This document shows, one piece after another, positions 41,857-53,700 of a stretch of 64,000 bases of DNA; the stretch's first letter is position 1; the number at the start of each line of letters is the position of its first letter. Both the position numbers and the translations under genes were made by a program. Under the pieces are notes generated by a model that searched no databases, had not been told where the DNA came from, and worked only from the letters and a program-made list of their open reading frames with translations. The DNA comes from Labyrinthula sp. Ha (Eukaryota > Sar > Bigyra > Labyrinthulida > Labyrinthulaceae): positions 2,232,001-2,296,000 of the forward strand of contig JAALGZ010000001.1 in assembly GCA_015227615.1 (NCBI GenBank), written 5' to 3'.

Positions 41857-43163
41857 ATGAAAAAGATATCAAGACAAGAAGCTTCAAATTATATCACTTG
41901 TTTCCTAGTTCTCAGCATCTTATACTTTTGGTTGCCGACATATCCTCGTAATAATTTTACATTTTATTAAGTTTAGAAACCGATTTCACGCCTAAACAGG
42001 TTGTACAGGAGGACATAGGAATTGACCAACTTCGTAGCTTAAACGTCCGTGGCACTTCGAATGGAATTGCCTTGAAACCACTTGAAGAAATATATCCTGT
42101 ATATGAAAAAAAGATTAATAGAGAGGAAGAGGAGGGTATAACACCAGAACAGCTTCCAAGTCCTAAGAAATCAGCTGAAGAAGTTCAAACAGATTTAGAA
42201 GAAAGCGAAAAAGCAGTAGAAGAAATAGATTTTGCTTCCTTTGAAAAAGAAGTGGAAACTTTATTGGATGAGGATATTTTTCAAGATACCGCTGAGCTTG
42301 AAGCAGCTCCTTTTATTAAAGTTTTACCTGAGTCAAAGAGGATCCAGTACAGGCTAATTGTACTTCAACACGAAAGATTCTACAGAGACAATCCATCAAA
42401 ACTCTTTGTACCTCATTTGAAGAAAACTACAAGGCTAAGTCAAAAAGAGTTTTCTGAGCTTTTTATGGAGCGTTCTCAACCTGTGATTATACCTTTCGAA
42501 GCAATGAGACATCTTAATTTCACTACTCAAGCAAGAACTTTTCCCGAGCTGCTTCAAATGTACCCAAATCGTAAACCTACAATGTACAAATACGGAGCTG
42601 TGAATGAAAAAGAAGAAATTGATCTTGGACCTGCTATAGCGGTTTTAGCAAAAGATACGGATTTAAAGAAGACAAAGAAAGGAAGAAACTTTCCAAGAAA
42701 CATGAAAGCTAGTCCAAGTTCAGTAGGCCAGCTTGGAATAGATTATCCTCCATTTGTTCCTGAGGGTACAAAGATGCAAGCACCTTCTGTATGGTTTGGA
42801 GCAACTACGAGTTCAACTCCAATGCATAGCGATTGCTGTGACAACTTTGCGATGATGATAGCTGGAACGAAGAGGTGGACTATTGCCCCTCCGAGTGAAG
42901 CAAGGTTGATAAAACCTAAGTGTAATGGTGGGTTATGCTGGGGAAAGAAATTAGAGCATCCTGATGAGCACGCTTATACCCAGAGAATGAAGGATTTAAG
43001 GGACCAAACCCAGCTAATTACATTTGATTTGAAACCTGGTGAGATGCTTTACCTTCCATGTGGGTGGTTTCATCATGTTGAGAATGTTGGACCAACTATT
43101 ATGGTTAATTTCTGGACGAAAGAGAAACCATTTTTTCTCCAAAAGGTGGACGGAGAATTGTAA
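41857..43163 (+). CDS. membrane-anchored JmjC/cupin-8 oxygenase
   Basis: Exons 41857-41947 and 41977-43163, joined over a 29-nt GTA...TAG intron, encode 425 residues. A single hydrophobic helix at about residues 11-27 (YITCFLVLSILYFWL) makes it a probable type II membrane protein with the enzyme domain in the ER/Golgi lumen. An acidic linker follows. The cupin fold spans about 130-415: FMERSQPVIIPFEAM, VWFGATTSSTPMHSDCCDN with His314 and Asp316, GTKRWTIAPPSEA, and PGEMLYLPCGWFHHVENV with His396 or His397. These give the 2-His-1-Asp iron site of 2-oxoglutarate oxygenases (FIH/JMJD family). A protein hydroxylase role in the secretory pathway is inferred. The first exon was found only by joining frames. 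It converges on a multipass membrane gene 54 bp downstream. Confidence 0.85.
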
Positions 43164-43217
43164 ATAAATATATCGGTTTAACTTATGCGCTTACCGTGTT
43201 ATTCAGCTATAAAACCA

Positions 43218-43898
43218 CTAAACAATGATTTGTCCGTTTATGATCATCCAATAGGTAACATACATACCATAAGCAGGAACAACAATCCAGATAGGATTTG
43301 AGAGTATAACAAGAAAAAAGACTTGGGCAAATGTATTTTGGTGTTTTTTCCATCGTTTGAATCTAATGAATTGCACAAAGTAAAGTATGGTTCCATAGAG
43401 TTCTTGCCAAAAAGAAGTGAAGCCAATTAAACCAACGTTTTGAATTGATAGCATGGAGTTAATGTCAGACTTAATAGAGAGGCAAATTAGAAGTAAAAGA
43501 GTCGGGATCAAGGTTGAAAAACCATTTCCTATGTCAACACACCAACCAAAGGATTCATCGTTTGCGTAACTCTCATCAACTAATCCGTACGTAGCCCAAA
43601 CTTCGCCCCAGAACTTCAAGGTTAAGGCTTTTGAAAGGGGAACATGTTGAAACAGAAAGATAGTTCCAAGTTGTGATTTCGGTAGTTTTTTCTTTTTGGC
43701 TAAATAACTTTTGCGAATAGAAGAAAAGTAAAAGAAAAGAGATATTTCCCATAGGCAGATTAAGAGGTTGACGGCGAGAAAAATCGAAAGAACAATAAAA
43801 CCAGAAGTTATTTCCTCGGATTGAGAATTTAATCTCGCATAGATGGACGGGAGTATTATGGAAGCTAAAAACAGTATCACATAAAAAATTGCTATCAT
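43218..43898 (-). CDS. multipass membrane protein, possibly EXPERA-like
   Basis: The 226-residue product has about five or six hydrophobic helices: residues 3-22, 34-57, a segment after FWGEVWATYG, one around STLIPTLLLLICLSI, one near LYGTILYFVQFI, and AQVFFLVILSNPIWIVVPAYGMYVTYW. The conserved-looking core WGEVWATYGLVDESYAND, then FWQELYGT, then SNPIWIVVPAYGMY recalls EXPERA proteins (emopamil-binding sterol isomerase, TMEM97), which also pair W, E and N residues in helices. The match is weak and I would not assign a reaction. The neighbouring JmjC protein is also membrane-bound, but this need not mean a shared role. Confidence 0.6.
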   Translation of the reverse strand: MIAIFYVILFLASIILPSIYARLNSQSEEITSGFIVLSIFLAVNLLICLWEISLFFYFSSIRKSYLAKKKKLPKSQLGTIFLFQHVPLSKALTLKFWGEVWATYGLVDESYANDESFGWCVDIGNGFSTLIPTLLLLICLSIKSDINSMLSIQNVGLIGFTSFWQELYGTILYFVQFIRFKRWKKHQNTFAQVFFLVILSNPIWIVVPAYGMYVTYWMIINGQIIV

Positions 43899-45216
43899 TA
43901 TGTTTACTGAGTACTCAGTAGCCTACGCGAACTTAAATGTTTGCGCCTCATTATTAATCTTATTGATTCTCTTAGTTGACGTGGCATTTTCCTTTGCAAA
44001 AAAAAATAAGGACATATATTGGTCGATACTCGATAGAGTATAAGTGAATATACCGAAACAAGGAAAACAAAAAGATTTTATTATACATAGGGTTAAAAGA
44101 TTTACGAAACTAAGTATTGTTTAAGTATGGGATCTTTAGAAAAGCCCTGACAGTGGTAAATAGTGAGCCATATGATAATTTTGTACCAAGGAACGAAGGG
44201 AAGGAAGAAAGAAGTCAAACAATGTAAGAAACGTAAGCTGCTCCTTTCATAAACAACCTCCTTAAAGTTAGCTAAACCTTTTTTTACGAGCACGTATTAG
44301 TAGTATTTAGGAACATAAAGTTTAGAAAGTATATCTGCAACACCATGTTTGGGCTTTGCTTTTATGGTAGATGCCAGAAGAAAGGTTTGCTTAGTAAGAC
44401 TATCGGGAAAATATGACGAACAGCTTATTTATTATTGTTCTGAATTGAATAGCTCTTTTTTTGTGTCTTTGATAAATACTATGTGCATATTAATAAGTCT
44501 CAGATAAGTCGAAACATATTTCTAATAGGGATTCTTTGTCTTAAAACAGGTGCATTTAGCTTACTCCAGATGTACTTGGGAAAAATATACGTTTTCCAAT
44601 CAGCATACCTAAGAAGGAATTCCATCAATTTGATCCTATAACCCCTTTTAAAACAGGTACAAGCTCCGGAGACCGCTTCAGTGACCTAAGAATTCTTTTT
44701 GAAGCAAGTGATTAACTATTATATACTAAAGGAACTAATAGATTAACTAGAGTTATAGTCCATAGCGATAACTTTTACCTTAGCGATAAAAAAATGTCAA
44801 AGTAAACTCTAAATTAAATAACTCGATACTTGAAGCCAAGCAAAAGCTTTAGTAAAAACTTATGAAGCTCCTGATTTAGCAAACAAATTAAGAAAAGAAC
44901 TAAGCTATTTGATTAGCTTATGGAAAACTCAGATTTTAATTAAGCATAATTTGAAAATTAAAAAATCACAGGACTTGTGCCATAGTTTTTTTCAGAATTT
45001 TTGCTTCAATCAAATAATAATAAACTGAAACGGTTCATTAATTGAGAGATTGAAAATGTGAACAATCTGATGCAATACTCGCCAAAGCTCTTTCCTAGCT
45101 TAAAGCCATCCTGGAATATATCTAACAAGCTAAATGTATTAATTGCTTTAAAAGAAAGAACATGCTAGCATAGAGAAATATGAAATTGTCACATCCAAAA
45201 TATTTTTGCAAACAAT

Positions 45217-45504
45217 ATGACTTCTGGTGACTCTACAGCCATCACCCTGTTAAGTTTATTGAATTTCCTTGGAGTAGTAATAGTAACCATTCTTTACAGA
45301 ACAAAGGTAATTGTTGAGCAAATCTTTATACCACACCAGTTTTTAGCTAGGAGCGGCAATAGAGTAAGGAACATAATATCTTTGTGCATCGAAAATGGTA
45401 AGCTAAAAAAGTCAACACATCAGGTTCAATGCGGATTTAAGAAGTCAAAGGAACTATTTAACTCTGTAAAGAATATTCTTCAGAAAAAATCTCTTAATAA
45501 ATAA
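45217..45504 (+). CDS. possible small single-pass membrane protein
   Basis: The 95-residue frame opens with ATG and has one hydrophobic helix near the N-terminus (TAITLLSLLNFLGVVIVTILY) followed by a basic tail with several Cys and Lys residues. No family is recognised. It is alone in a gene-poor stretch. A 33-nt GTA...CAG segment inside could be spliced without changing the frame. Chance cannot be excluded in AT-rich DNA, where hydrophobic codons are common. Confidence 0.3.
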   Translation: MTSGDSTAITLLSLLNFLGVVIVTILYRTKVIVEQIFIPHQFLARSGNRVRNIISLCIENGKLKKSTHQVQCGFKKSKELFNSVKNILQKKSLNK

Positions 45505-46863
45505 GTTAATCCTATGCTATATGCAAAGTACCAATAGGATATGAGAGCAAAAACGTTTCATCATAGAAGACAAGGTTATTACCATTATAAATACGTTTGG
45601 GGTAATGTTCTAAGCAATAAGATAGTATATTGGCTTTTGAGTCATTAATGATGCCATTCAAGCTAGAGATATAGTAAGCATACTCATTTTGAGAAGTTAA
45701 TCTTCAACATCAAACTTCAATTTATGAACAGAATGTATGTTCTTATTCCTCAAAGGGGTGTTTTGAAGAGCTGAACTTCCCACCTAGAAGACCCCTCTGT
45801 ATTATAAGTTACAAAAATCTGGATATATTAAAATCTCGGAGCTTTGGAAGTAGAAGGAATCCAGTAAAGAAGATACTAGACCAATAAATAGTTGTTTGGA
45901 ACACCTTCTTTTGTCGTAACACATGTTAAAGGAGTTTCCAAAGTTCATTTTAAATGACCACACTCGCAGAGCCTGGACCCGGGAATGAATTTCTGTATAA
46001 TAAGAAAATGCCGGCTCCATGAACTGCAGTTAAAATTTTAGGTTTCATATCATAATAGATGTATGAGAGAAGCATATTTTGTTTTGTACATAAAAAAATA
46101 TAAATTGAGCAAAACAGCATAGAGTAGATGATCACTATTGTTTTTGCCATTCAAATAAGAAGAACCACGACATTGCTGCATGCAACTTCAATAAAACAAA
46201 ACAAGCATTTTGTGTTCTTTATAGATAGATATCTAGCCGTTTGAGGTCAAAGTAACTAAATAGAGTGTGTCAATATTATTCGTGGAGAAATAATGGCTTT
46301 AATTAAAGTAAAGCGTTTAAATAAACATAATTGATAACTTAAGGGTGAAATAAGCATTCGGTTAAAGGTTAAATAAGTGAAAAATGTATTTTAGTTAACC
46401 AATTTAACCCACTAAATAAGAAAATAGGAACTCAAGGCAAAATTCACATTATGGCGCAAAATGTGCTTTTAAACAAGATTAACCTTGTCCCTCAAGTAAG
46501 CTAAAATGACTAAATTAATTGTCTTCAGTCGCTAGATAGTAGTTGACAAATTCTTGAATCAAACCTAGTAACTCCAGATGAATCAAGAATAACCCCATTG
46601 ATATTAACCATACTGGAAAGCTCTAGCAACAACTCAAAATACAAGCCCAAATATTTTTTCTCAACTATATGATTTCCAAAACGCTCTACCTTTCTAACCA
46701 TATTCTCATACATTCAGCAAGCTCCAGCAAAAGGTGATAATCATTCTACTGGCACTAGCACTATTAAAAAATACTCCTGAAACTGAGCTCCAGGATCTCT
46801 AAGACAAAGATGGGATAACTAGTTTAGAAAGCTCTAGAGAAAGATGAATGCTAACTTTTCTCT

Positions 46864-47345
46864 AGTCAAGCCAATAAGCCATGAAATTACTATCCAGCAA
46901 ATTAGTACAGCTTTTCCAAGTGGTTCAAATTTCTTTAGACTAGATGAAAATATACATAACAAGTGGATCCAACAGCTTTTGACACTCTTTTATAATGAGT
47001 AAGAGCATATTACTAGACTAATAGAAGGAAACAAAGATGTCTGATTATCCTGCAACTTTTTCTAAGATGATATCAACATTCTTTCCATCAATTCTCAACT
47101 TTCCAGCACGTCGACAATTTATCAACAGTTATAGCGAAGAGGCCTCTTTCATTCCCCATTAGGTGTTTTTCAAATAACCTGAGGCTGAGGGCACAGCCAA
47201 GACGATTAACCAAGTTTCTAACCTTCATTATTTCTACAAGAACATCAGTTCTTCGTCACAGAACATGCCCCTCAGAACTCATGTGAGCTCAACTCAGTCT
47301 TCGCTTACACCTCTTGTGCCACCCTGGGTCTCTTTGACCATCCTA
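46864..47345 (+). mobile_element. possible decayed retroelement gag-like fragment
   Basis: A plus-strand frame interrupted by stops reads like coding sequence (SGSNFFRLDENIHNKWIQQL, then EHITRLIEGNKDV). The pattern of a hydrophobic residue, Asn, a Trp about ten residues later and a closing 'I-E-G-N' is reminiscent of the N-terminus of Ty1/copia gag. A second frame starts at an ATG at 47037 and runs 40 codons. I see no long terminal repeats, integrase or reverse transcriptase around it. The assignment is weak. Confidence 0.2.
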
Positions 47346-49202
47346 CCGTGTTAAGATTGCTTACAATTATCTATTATTAATAATTGCATATCTGTATTAA
47401 CATAATTATAGACACCGACCGAAAGGATATTACTTTGAATACTCTGAAAATAAATTTCATATTCAATTCCGAGAATTTCTTTTAATTCTGATAACAACTT
47501 AATAGCAGCAAAGTTTACATACTTCAAACCTTCATGGCTGTGGCTAATTGTTTATCGGAAATAGTTTTTCAATACTTTTTTGTTCAATACTCTCAAAAGA
47601 TGTATCGATTTTGTCATGTAAGAACGCAACATCCAAATGACCAATCATTTATCTTAATTATAGGCAGAAGTGAATTAAGTTCAGCATAGCAACCAAAGAT
47701 CCATAAGGCGGCAATACCAAACGGACTGATACAACGGTCTCGTTTTGTTTGAAAGCCTTAGGTAATGTTTAGTTATAGAACTGCACATCACGATCAAATT
47801 ATAATCTAAGCGAAATAGATGAATAGAAATTAAGGATTTGTCTGCAAAGGCTGATCTAATCTTTTGCTGGATATGTGATCTTAGTTCCTAGTTACCAACA
47901 TCTATTATACTCACTTTTGTTTTGTCCTGGTAACAGGGTTCTGCAACTCACTTAGTATCTGCAGTATCGTCAGTGATTGTGCGATGGTTGCTGTTGAATA
48001 TGAATGAGATATTATTATTTAGTTATTAAAGTCTGGTTGGTACTACTTCCTTTGTACTAGTTGTGCTACTTTAGCCTTTGTACCTTCGTTACCTTGTACC
48101 ACAACCAACTACCCTCATACGTCATATCAGAAAACCAAACTACCTTCACTTTGTATACTCACAAAACTAGCTTCCTAACTTGTACAACTTTAACAGTTGC
48201 CTAAAACTCATTAGAAAAACAGTCGACGAAAACCAATACAACACAAATCGTGCAACTGAATCTATTTGATCGTCGTTTATATTAGAAGGACGTCATAACT
48301 GCATTTGATGTCCGTTTTTTGGAAGTGCAGTAATTTCCTGGAGGTCGGGAACAGAGCTTTGCGAAGTACATTGGACTTTGGGTGATGCAGGTTCGAGGAC
48401 TCTCTGCTACCTTGACCAGGTTTGAAAAAGGTTAAGCAGTTGATCGCTGTGCTATTTTTCGGAGTTGTGGAACCGTGAGATTCTTTGCTTTTACTTGAAG
48501 TTGAACATCCAGTTACTGTATTCTGAGGTACCTAGTTTTGTCTTTCTGCAATTCTTGGGTTTCTGATTCTTTCCTTCATGACGTGTCATGATTGTGGATC
48601 TTGTTGCCCACTTCGACTAACCTTTCATGGTGCTTGTTCCTTGCATTTACTCCAAGTAATAAGCTTGTAATGGATAATCATTGCATTCATGTTCTCTAAC
48701 TAGCGGAAGTTCCAGGATCATGTCGCTCCAAACCTTGACATCTACAGCTTACGGAGCGAGTTCTTTCAGCTAGAAAGTTAGCTACGCCTACTACTGTGTT
48801 ACAACTTTTTAGGATAATATTATACCTTTTGTTGGTTAACAAGCACCTTTTCATTCAGTTTGTCTAACCCATTGTTGTGCGGTCCCTGTGTTTTCAAAAC
48901 CTTCCACTTTGGAGTAAGTTAAGTAGATACTTTTATAGGACTAAGGTTACTTGCATCAGTACGGGATAGTTTCAATCATTGTTTGAGCTAGTTCTCATGC
49001 GCTGGTATTTTATTAGAAGGTGTGAAAACCTGTTCGAAGTCAGGACTTGATAACTTGTTCTGTTGTTTTTGAAATTCTAAGATATTAAGAAAAATAATGA
49101 ATCTGAATCTATGTCCAAATATGACACAAACAGAAATATCACAGTAATCAATCCTCGATAAACTTGACGAAAAGAAAGCACTAATAAGCATAATTAATTT
49201 GA

Positions 49203-50513
49203 ATGATATTGTCCTTTCTATTAACCGTTTCAAGCACACAGTTATTAAACACTTTTGAACTCTTACTCATATGCGTTCTTTCATACTACGCCCTTTTAGG
49301 TTTTCTTTCTCGTAACAGTTCTCCCGTGAAAGACATTTTTACTTTCGACCCAAAAGCAGAGAAAGAAGACAGTAACTTAGCTTTACCAAAGAAGGTATTT
49401 TTTGTTCGCCATGGGCAAAGTCTAGGCAATGTGCGCCTTGAAACATACACTGAAACTCCAGACTGGGCAGTTCCTTTAACAGCACAAGGAAAGAAGGAAG
49501 CTATAAGTGCAGGGCTAGAGATTAAAGAGCAGTGTGGTGATGTACCCCTAGTAGTATACTACTCTCCTTATAAAAGAACAAAAGAAACAATGAAGAATAT
49601 TCTAAGAGCATTTCCAAAACGGCAGGTGACATTAATTCAACAAGAACCCAGAATAAGAGAACAGGATTTTGGAAATTTTCAAAATTATAAAAAGATGAAG
49701 CAGTGTAAGAAAGAGCGTTTGCAATTTAGTCGATTTTTTTACAGATTTCCTATGGGTGAAAGTGGAGCTGATGTTTATGATAGAGTTTCTTCCTTTATGG
49801 AAAGTCTGTTTCGTTTGTTTCGAAAAAGACATGAACGTGATTTTAACTTGTTGATTGTCAGTCACGGACTTACCATTAGAATATTCTTAATGAGATGGTT
49901 TAGATGGAGTGTATCTGAATTTGAAACTTTGGCTAATCCCAATAATGCCACTCCAGTTGTTTTGGAGCTTGTTGACGAGTCAAGCCGGAAATATAAGATA
50001 ACTGCTGACTCTTGGAAGATGTTGCATAGATTCTCGTCTCTGAACTTGAAAAAAAAGGCATTTAAATTAACAAGACGAAACTCTGAGATCAGTAATATTT
50101 ATGATCAGCTTAGTCAACCTTCGCATATTGAAGGTAGTGAAATTTCACTAAAAGAACTGATTGAAGCTAAAGATTGTGCTGAGGAACTTACAGTTACTGA
50201 GCCTCATCAGAATGCACCTCAAAAGATATTAGAGGAGTTTATTAAAGAGGAGGCTGGAAAATTGGAGGAACAAGAAAATATATCTGGTGAAGATTCTTTT
50301 CTGAAAACACAAGAAGAAAAGGAAATTTTAAACACACAAAGTGAAGAAAATATTTCTATAGATACTGCAAATGTTACAAACGATAAGGTGTTTTATAAAG
50401 ATAAGGATAAGCTTAAGAATAAGTTAAAAAAATTTGAGGAATCAGGATATGAAGGTGAGTTTGAGAATGGAGAAAGTCAAAAATTTACTGGAGTCGAATA
50501 TCTGAAGGAATAA
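49203..50513 (+). CDS. membrane-anchored histidine phosphatase (phosphoglycerate mutase-like)
   Basis: The 436-residue product has an N-terminal hydrophobic helix (about residues 18-34). The histidine phosphatase domain begins KVFFVRHGQSLGN, with the catalytic RHG at 69-71. It has the paired Arg in YYSPYKRTKET, the acidic IREQDFGNF, the GES proton-donor region and the second His in LLIVSHGLTIRIF near residue 220. These are all the catalytic residues of the branch-1 family. The last 150 residues are Glu/Lys-rich and disordered. Related yeast and plant proteins act on small phosphorylated compounds or phosphoproteins; the substrate here is unknown. No intron is needed. Convergent with SMC4, 196 bp apart. 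Confidence 0.82.
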   Translation: MILSFLLTVSSTQLLNTFELLLICVLSYYALLGFLSRNSSPVKDIFTFDPKAEKEDSNLALPKKVFFVRHGQSLGNVRLETYTETPDWAVPLTAQGKKEAISAGLEIKEQCGDVPLVVYYSPYKRTKETMKNILRAFPKRQVTLIQQEPRIREQDFGNFQNYKKMKQCKKERLQFSRFFYRFPMGESGADVYDRVSSFMESLFRLFRKRHERDFNLLIVSHGLTIRIFLMRWFRWSVSEFETLANPNNATPVVLELVDESSRKYKITADSWKMLHRFSSLNLKKKAFKLTRRNSEISNIYDQLSQPSHIEGSEISLKELIEAKDCAEELTVTEPHQNAPQKILEEFIKEEAGKLEEQENISGEDSFLKTQEEKEILNTQSEENISIDTANVTNDKVFYKDKDKLKNKLKKFEESGYEGEFENGESQKFTGVEYLKE

Positions 50514-50709
50514 CCTATCCATTTTTTAATATCCTTGACAATAAATTTAACTTCCTAGCTGAAGTTTTATAAAAATTTAGCATAGGGTGTTCTTCGTTGT
50601 AGTTTTGTAAAACCAATAAGTAAGTGCAATAATTCTACGGAATTTGCATATTTTAATTTTAAATTATTTTACATATAGAACAGGTGCAGAAGCATACAAA
50701 TGCATGAAC

Positions 50710-53700
50710 CTAAGCTTTGATAACGTAGTCATTCGGGTTAATACTGAAGCTCATTGAGCCGTTGTTTACTTTACAAACCCCAACAAGTCTATCTGCTCTT
50801 TCGAACATATTGTTACGGAGGCTGATAACAATAAACTGGGCATTTTTCGTTCTCCTCTTAATGTACTCGCCAACTATGGAAACGTTATATTTGTCTAGTG
50901 CAGCATCAATTTCGTCCATGACGTATAAGGGGGTCGGGTTATATCGATGAAGGGCAAAAACCAAGGATAAGCTACTCAGAGTTTTCTCTCCTCCTGATAA
51001 GTTAGCAATCTTTTTCCAACTTTTCTTTGGCGGCCTTACAGAAAATGCAACCCCACCATTGAACGGATCTCGTTTGTCTAGAATTTCCAACTCCGCATCT
51101 CCCCCTAAGGTAAGCATTTGATAGGTTTCTTTCAGGTAAATCGATATTTCTGAAAAACCATCCATGAATTGAGTTAAGCGAGCAGTTTTTATTTCGTCCA
51201 GCTTGACTTCTACGAGATTTTTTTCCGTTCGAGTTACATTCTGGCGCTCCACTCTGCCTTTCCATACATTTTGCTTCTCCTTGAACTCGCGAATTAGATT
51301 TAAATTTTTATTCTCTTCCTCAACCAATCCTTTCAAGTGAGCACCTGTAGCATTGCCCTCATCAAGTTCACAAAACTTTGAAAAATCATCAAACTCGGTA
51401 TAAAAACCTAGATCTTCAACTGAAAAATCATTAAATTGACTTTCAAGCTCCCCCAGTCTATTATGCAACCTCTCTAAAAGTGACGAAAGCTCTTTCTGTT
51501 CATTCATGAGCGACGTTATTTCCAGCTCCAGTTCACCTTTTTTCTTCCTTGCCTCAAGGGCCTGCTCCTCTTTTTCAGCTCGTTCTTTTTCCTTTTCAGC
51601 AATTTGAGACCTTTCTTCCTTCATTTCCTTTAACAAAATATCTTGGTTTGCTTGCATATCCTTCATCTCTTCCCTCAAACGCAATATATTTTTCTGTTTC
51701 TCTTCTAGTTCTGGTACAGCTTTTTCCAGCTGGTTTCTAGCTTTGTGAAGAGAATCTTTCATTTCTATAACCTGTTCATTCAGGAATGGCAACTCAACCT
51801 CAACTTCCTCGAGCCTTTTTCTTGCGTGAGCCATTTTGCTCGCAGCAACCTCGAAATTATTTTGTAAAGGGTGAAGTTCTGAGGCACCAACTTCTTCTAA
51901 AGCTTTACTTATTTCAGCTTGTTGCTTCCTCAACACACTTTGGTTTGCCTCGAGGTTTGATAAATCACTCTCCAGATCTGCAATTGATGTCCTCAAATCC
52001 TCAATTTCTGAAGACTTTGTAGAAGAAGATGCTTTTTCTACTCTTTGTTTCCATATGCTCATTCTTGATGCAGCTTCTGAAAGAATCTGCTTTGAGTCTT
52101 GGTATCTTCGACCAATCTCTTGCAGGTCCGTTTCAAGCTTATTTAATTCGGTTGTGCAGGCTTTAATTGAATCTTCAATTTCATATTCCTGCTTTGTCAA
52201 TTCTTTCAGTTTATCGTCTTTGAACTGAATATCTCTCTTGATATTTTCATAATCTTGCTTTTTCATCAAGGGCAGCATACTCTTGTTTGATTTTGGGCCA
52301 CCACCAGACATAGCCCCAGATGGTTCAATAAGGTCGCCTTCTAAAGTTACAACTCGGTGTCTTCGACGGCTGCTCCCGTTTGAGACTTCAGCGGCCACTT
52401 CTATGCTATCGCAAATAAGCGTATTTTCCAAAGCGTAAAAGAAGGCACATCTATATTCTTCTTTACAATCTACTAGATCGAGAATTCTCTGAGCATTTTT
52501 CACGGGTTTAAAAACTGACATATTTTTTTTCAAGGAATTTAACTTGTCTAGCACAGCAAAAGTTTTTCGTCCGAGTTGATTTTTCCTTAAGAAACTTACT
52601 CCTTCTTCAGCAATCTTCATCGTTGGTGCCACTAGCGCTTCCAGTCTGCCGCCACCAGCCACTTTAAGAGCCGTTGCATACTTTTCGTCAATATTTCCAA
52701 GATCCTTCAAACAGCCAATCACTCCAATTTTCTTTAGAGAGTCGAGCAAATAAGTCTGTTTATCAGTTTTTCCGGTGAAAGATGCCTCATCCACGTTAAC
52801 TATTTTGTCTCGAAGTTTGTTTAATTCGCCTTCAAGACTAGCCTTTTCACCTTTTACGTGTTTTAATTCTTCTCGTTTATCCTCTATATTTCCAGCTAAA
52901 ATTGAACTTTTTTTCTTAAGAGAAGCTTGTGCCGGCTTAAACTCCCTTAGAAACGTCTCAGCAGTGACTTTACTGTTTTCAATTTCCTTAACTTCCTTCT
53001 CAGCATTTTCCCTCTCAAATGTTAGCTGTTTAAGTTTATCTTTCAGTGTTTTGATTCTTTCTCGCGTTTCAATTATCTGCTGCTCCCCGGGATCAGCTTT
53101 TAGGGCCATTGCTTCCAATTGTTTCCTGTAAGGGGCCCTTTGCTCCTCTAATTTCATATTCAACTCGTCCTTTTCTTTCTGAAGTTTCTCAACATTCTTT
53201 GCAGTCTCCCGCAGTTCTGTTTGCACACGTGTTAGCTCCTCTTTTAGTTCAGTACTCTTATTTGTCACCTCGTTAACTTTGATTTCAGTGTCCTCCACAT
53301 ATGTCTCTAACTCACCCTTTTTCTTTTCTCTAGCTTTCAAGGAGTTTTGAAGTTTGACTACATTCTTCTCTTGAATTTCTAATTCGTTTGAAATTTTTCC
53401 ACTACTAGAAATTAGTTCTTGTAATCTCGTCTTATCTATTTCCACAAGATTCACATCTAGAAACTTGTCAATACCACTTAATTCTTCTTCAACCTTCCTC
53501 TGAGAGTCTAGCTTATGCTGGGCTTTTTCTTCCTGCTCTGAGATTTGGTCTTTGAGCGACAAAGCCTTTTTCGAGATTTTGTAGCGTTCGTTCTGCATGA
53601 ATGCCAGCACCCCTTCTAGCTTCGGTTTTAAGGATATCAGTTCTTCCTGTGCAATTTTGGTGAGTTTTATTGCCTCTTCGTTAGCAGCTGTTTTTTCCTC

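Larger units (their letters stand above)
43899..49202. other. gene-poor region, 5.3 kb
   Basis: Mostly AT-rich non-coding sequence. From about 46860 to 48900 the base composition is less AT-rich and open frames are broken but protein-like, which suggests old mobile-element remains. A 95-codon frame with a membrane helix lies at 45217-45504. A minus-strand frame at 46525-46713 encodes 62 residues that are also protein-like (MYENMVRKVERFGN). I see no RNA gene. Confidence 0.45.

Noticed and set aside
48381-48400. GGTTCGAGG resembling a tRNA T-loop
   Set aside because: The flanking bases do not pair, and no anticodon arm or acceptor stem is seen.
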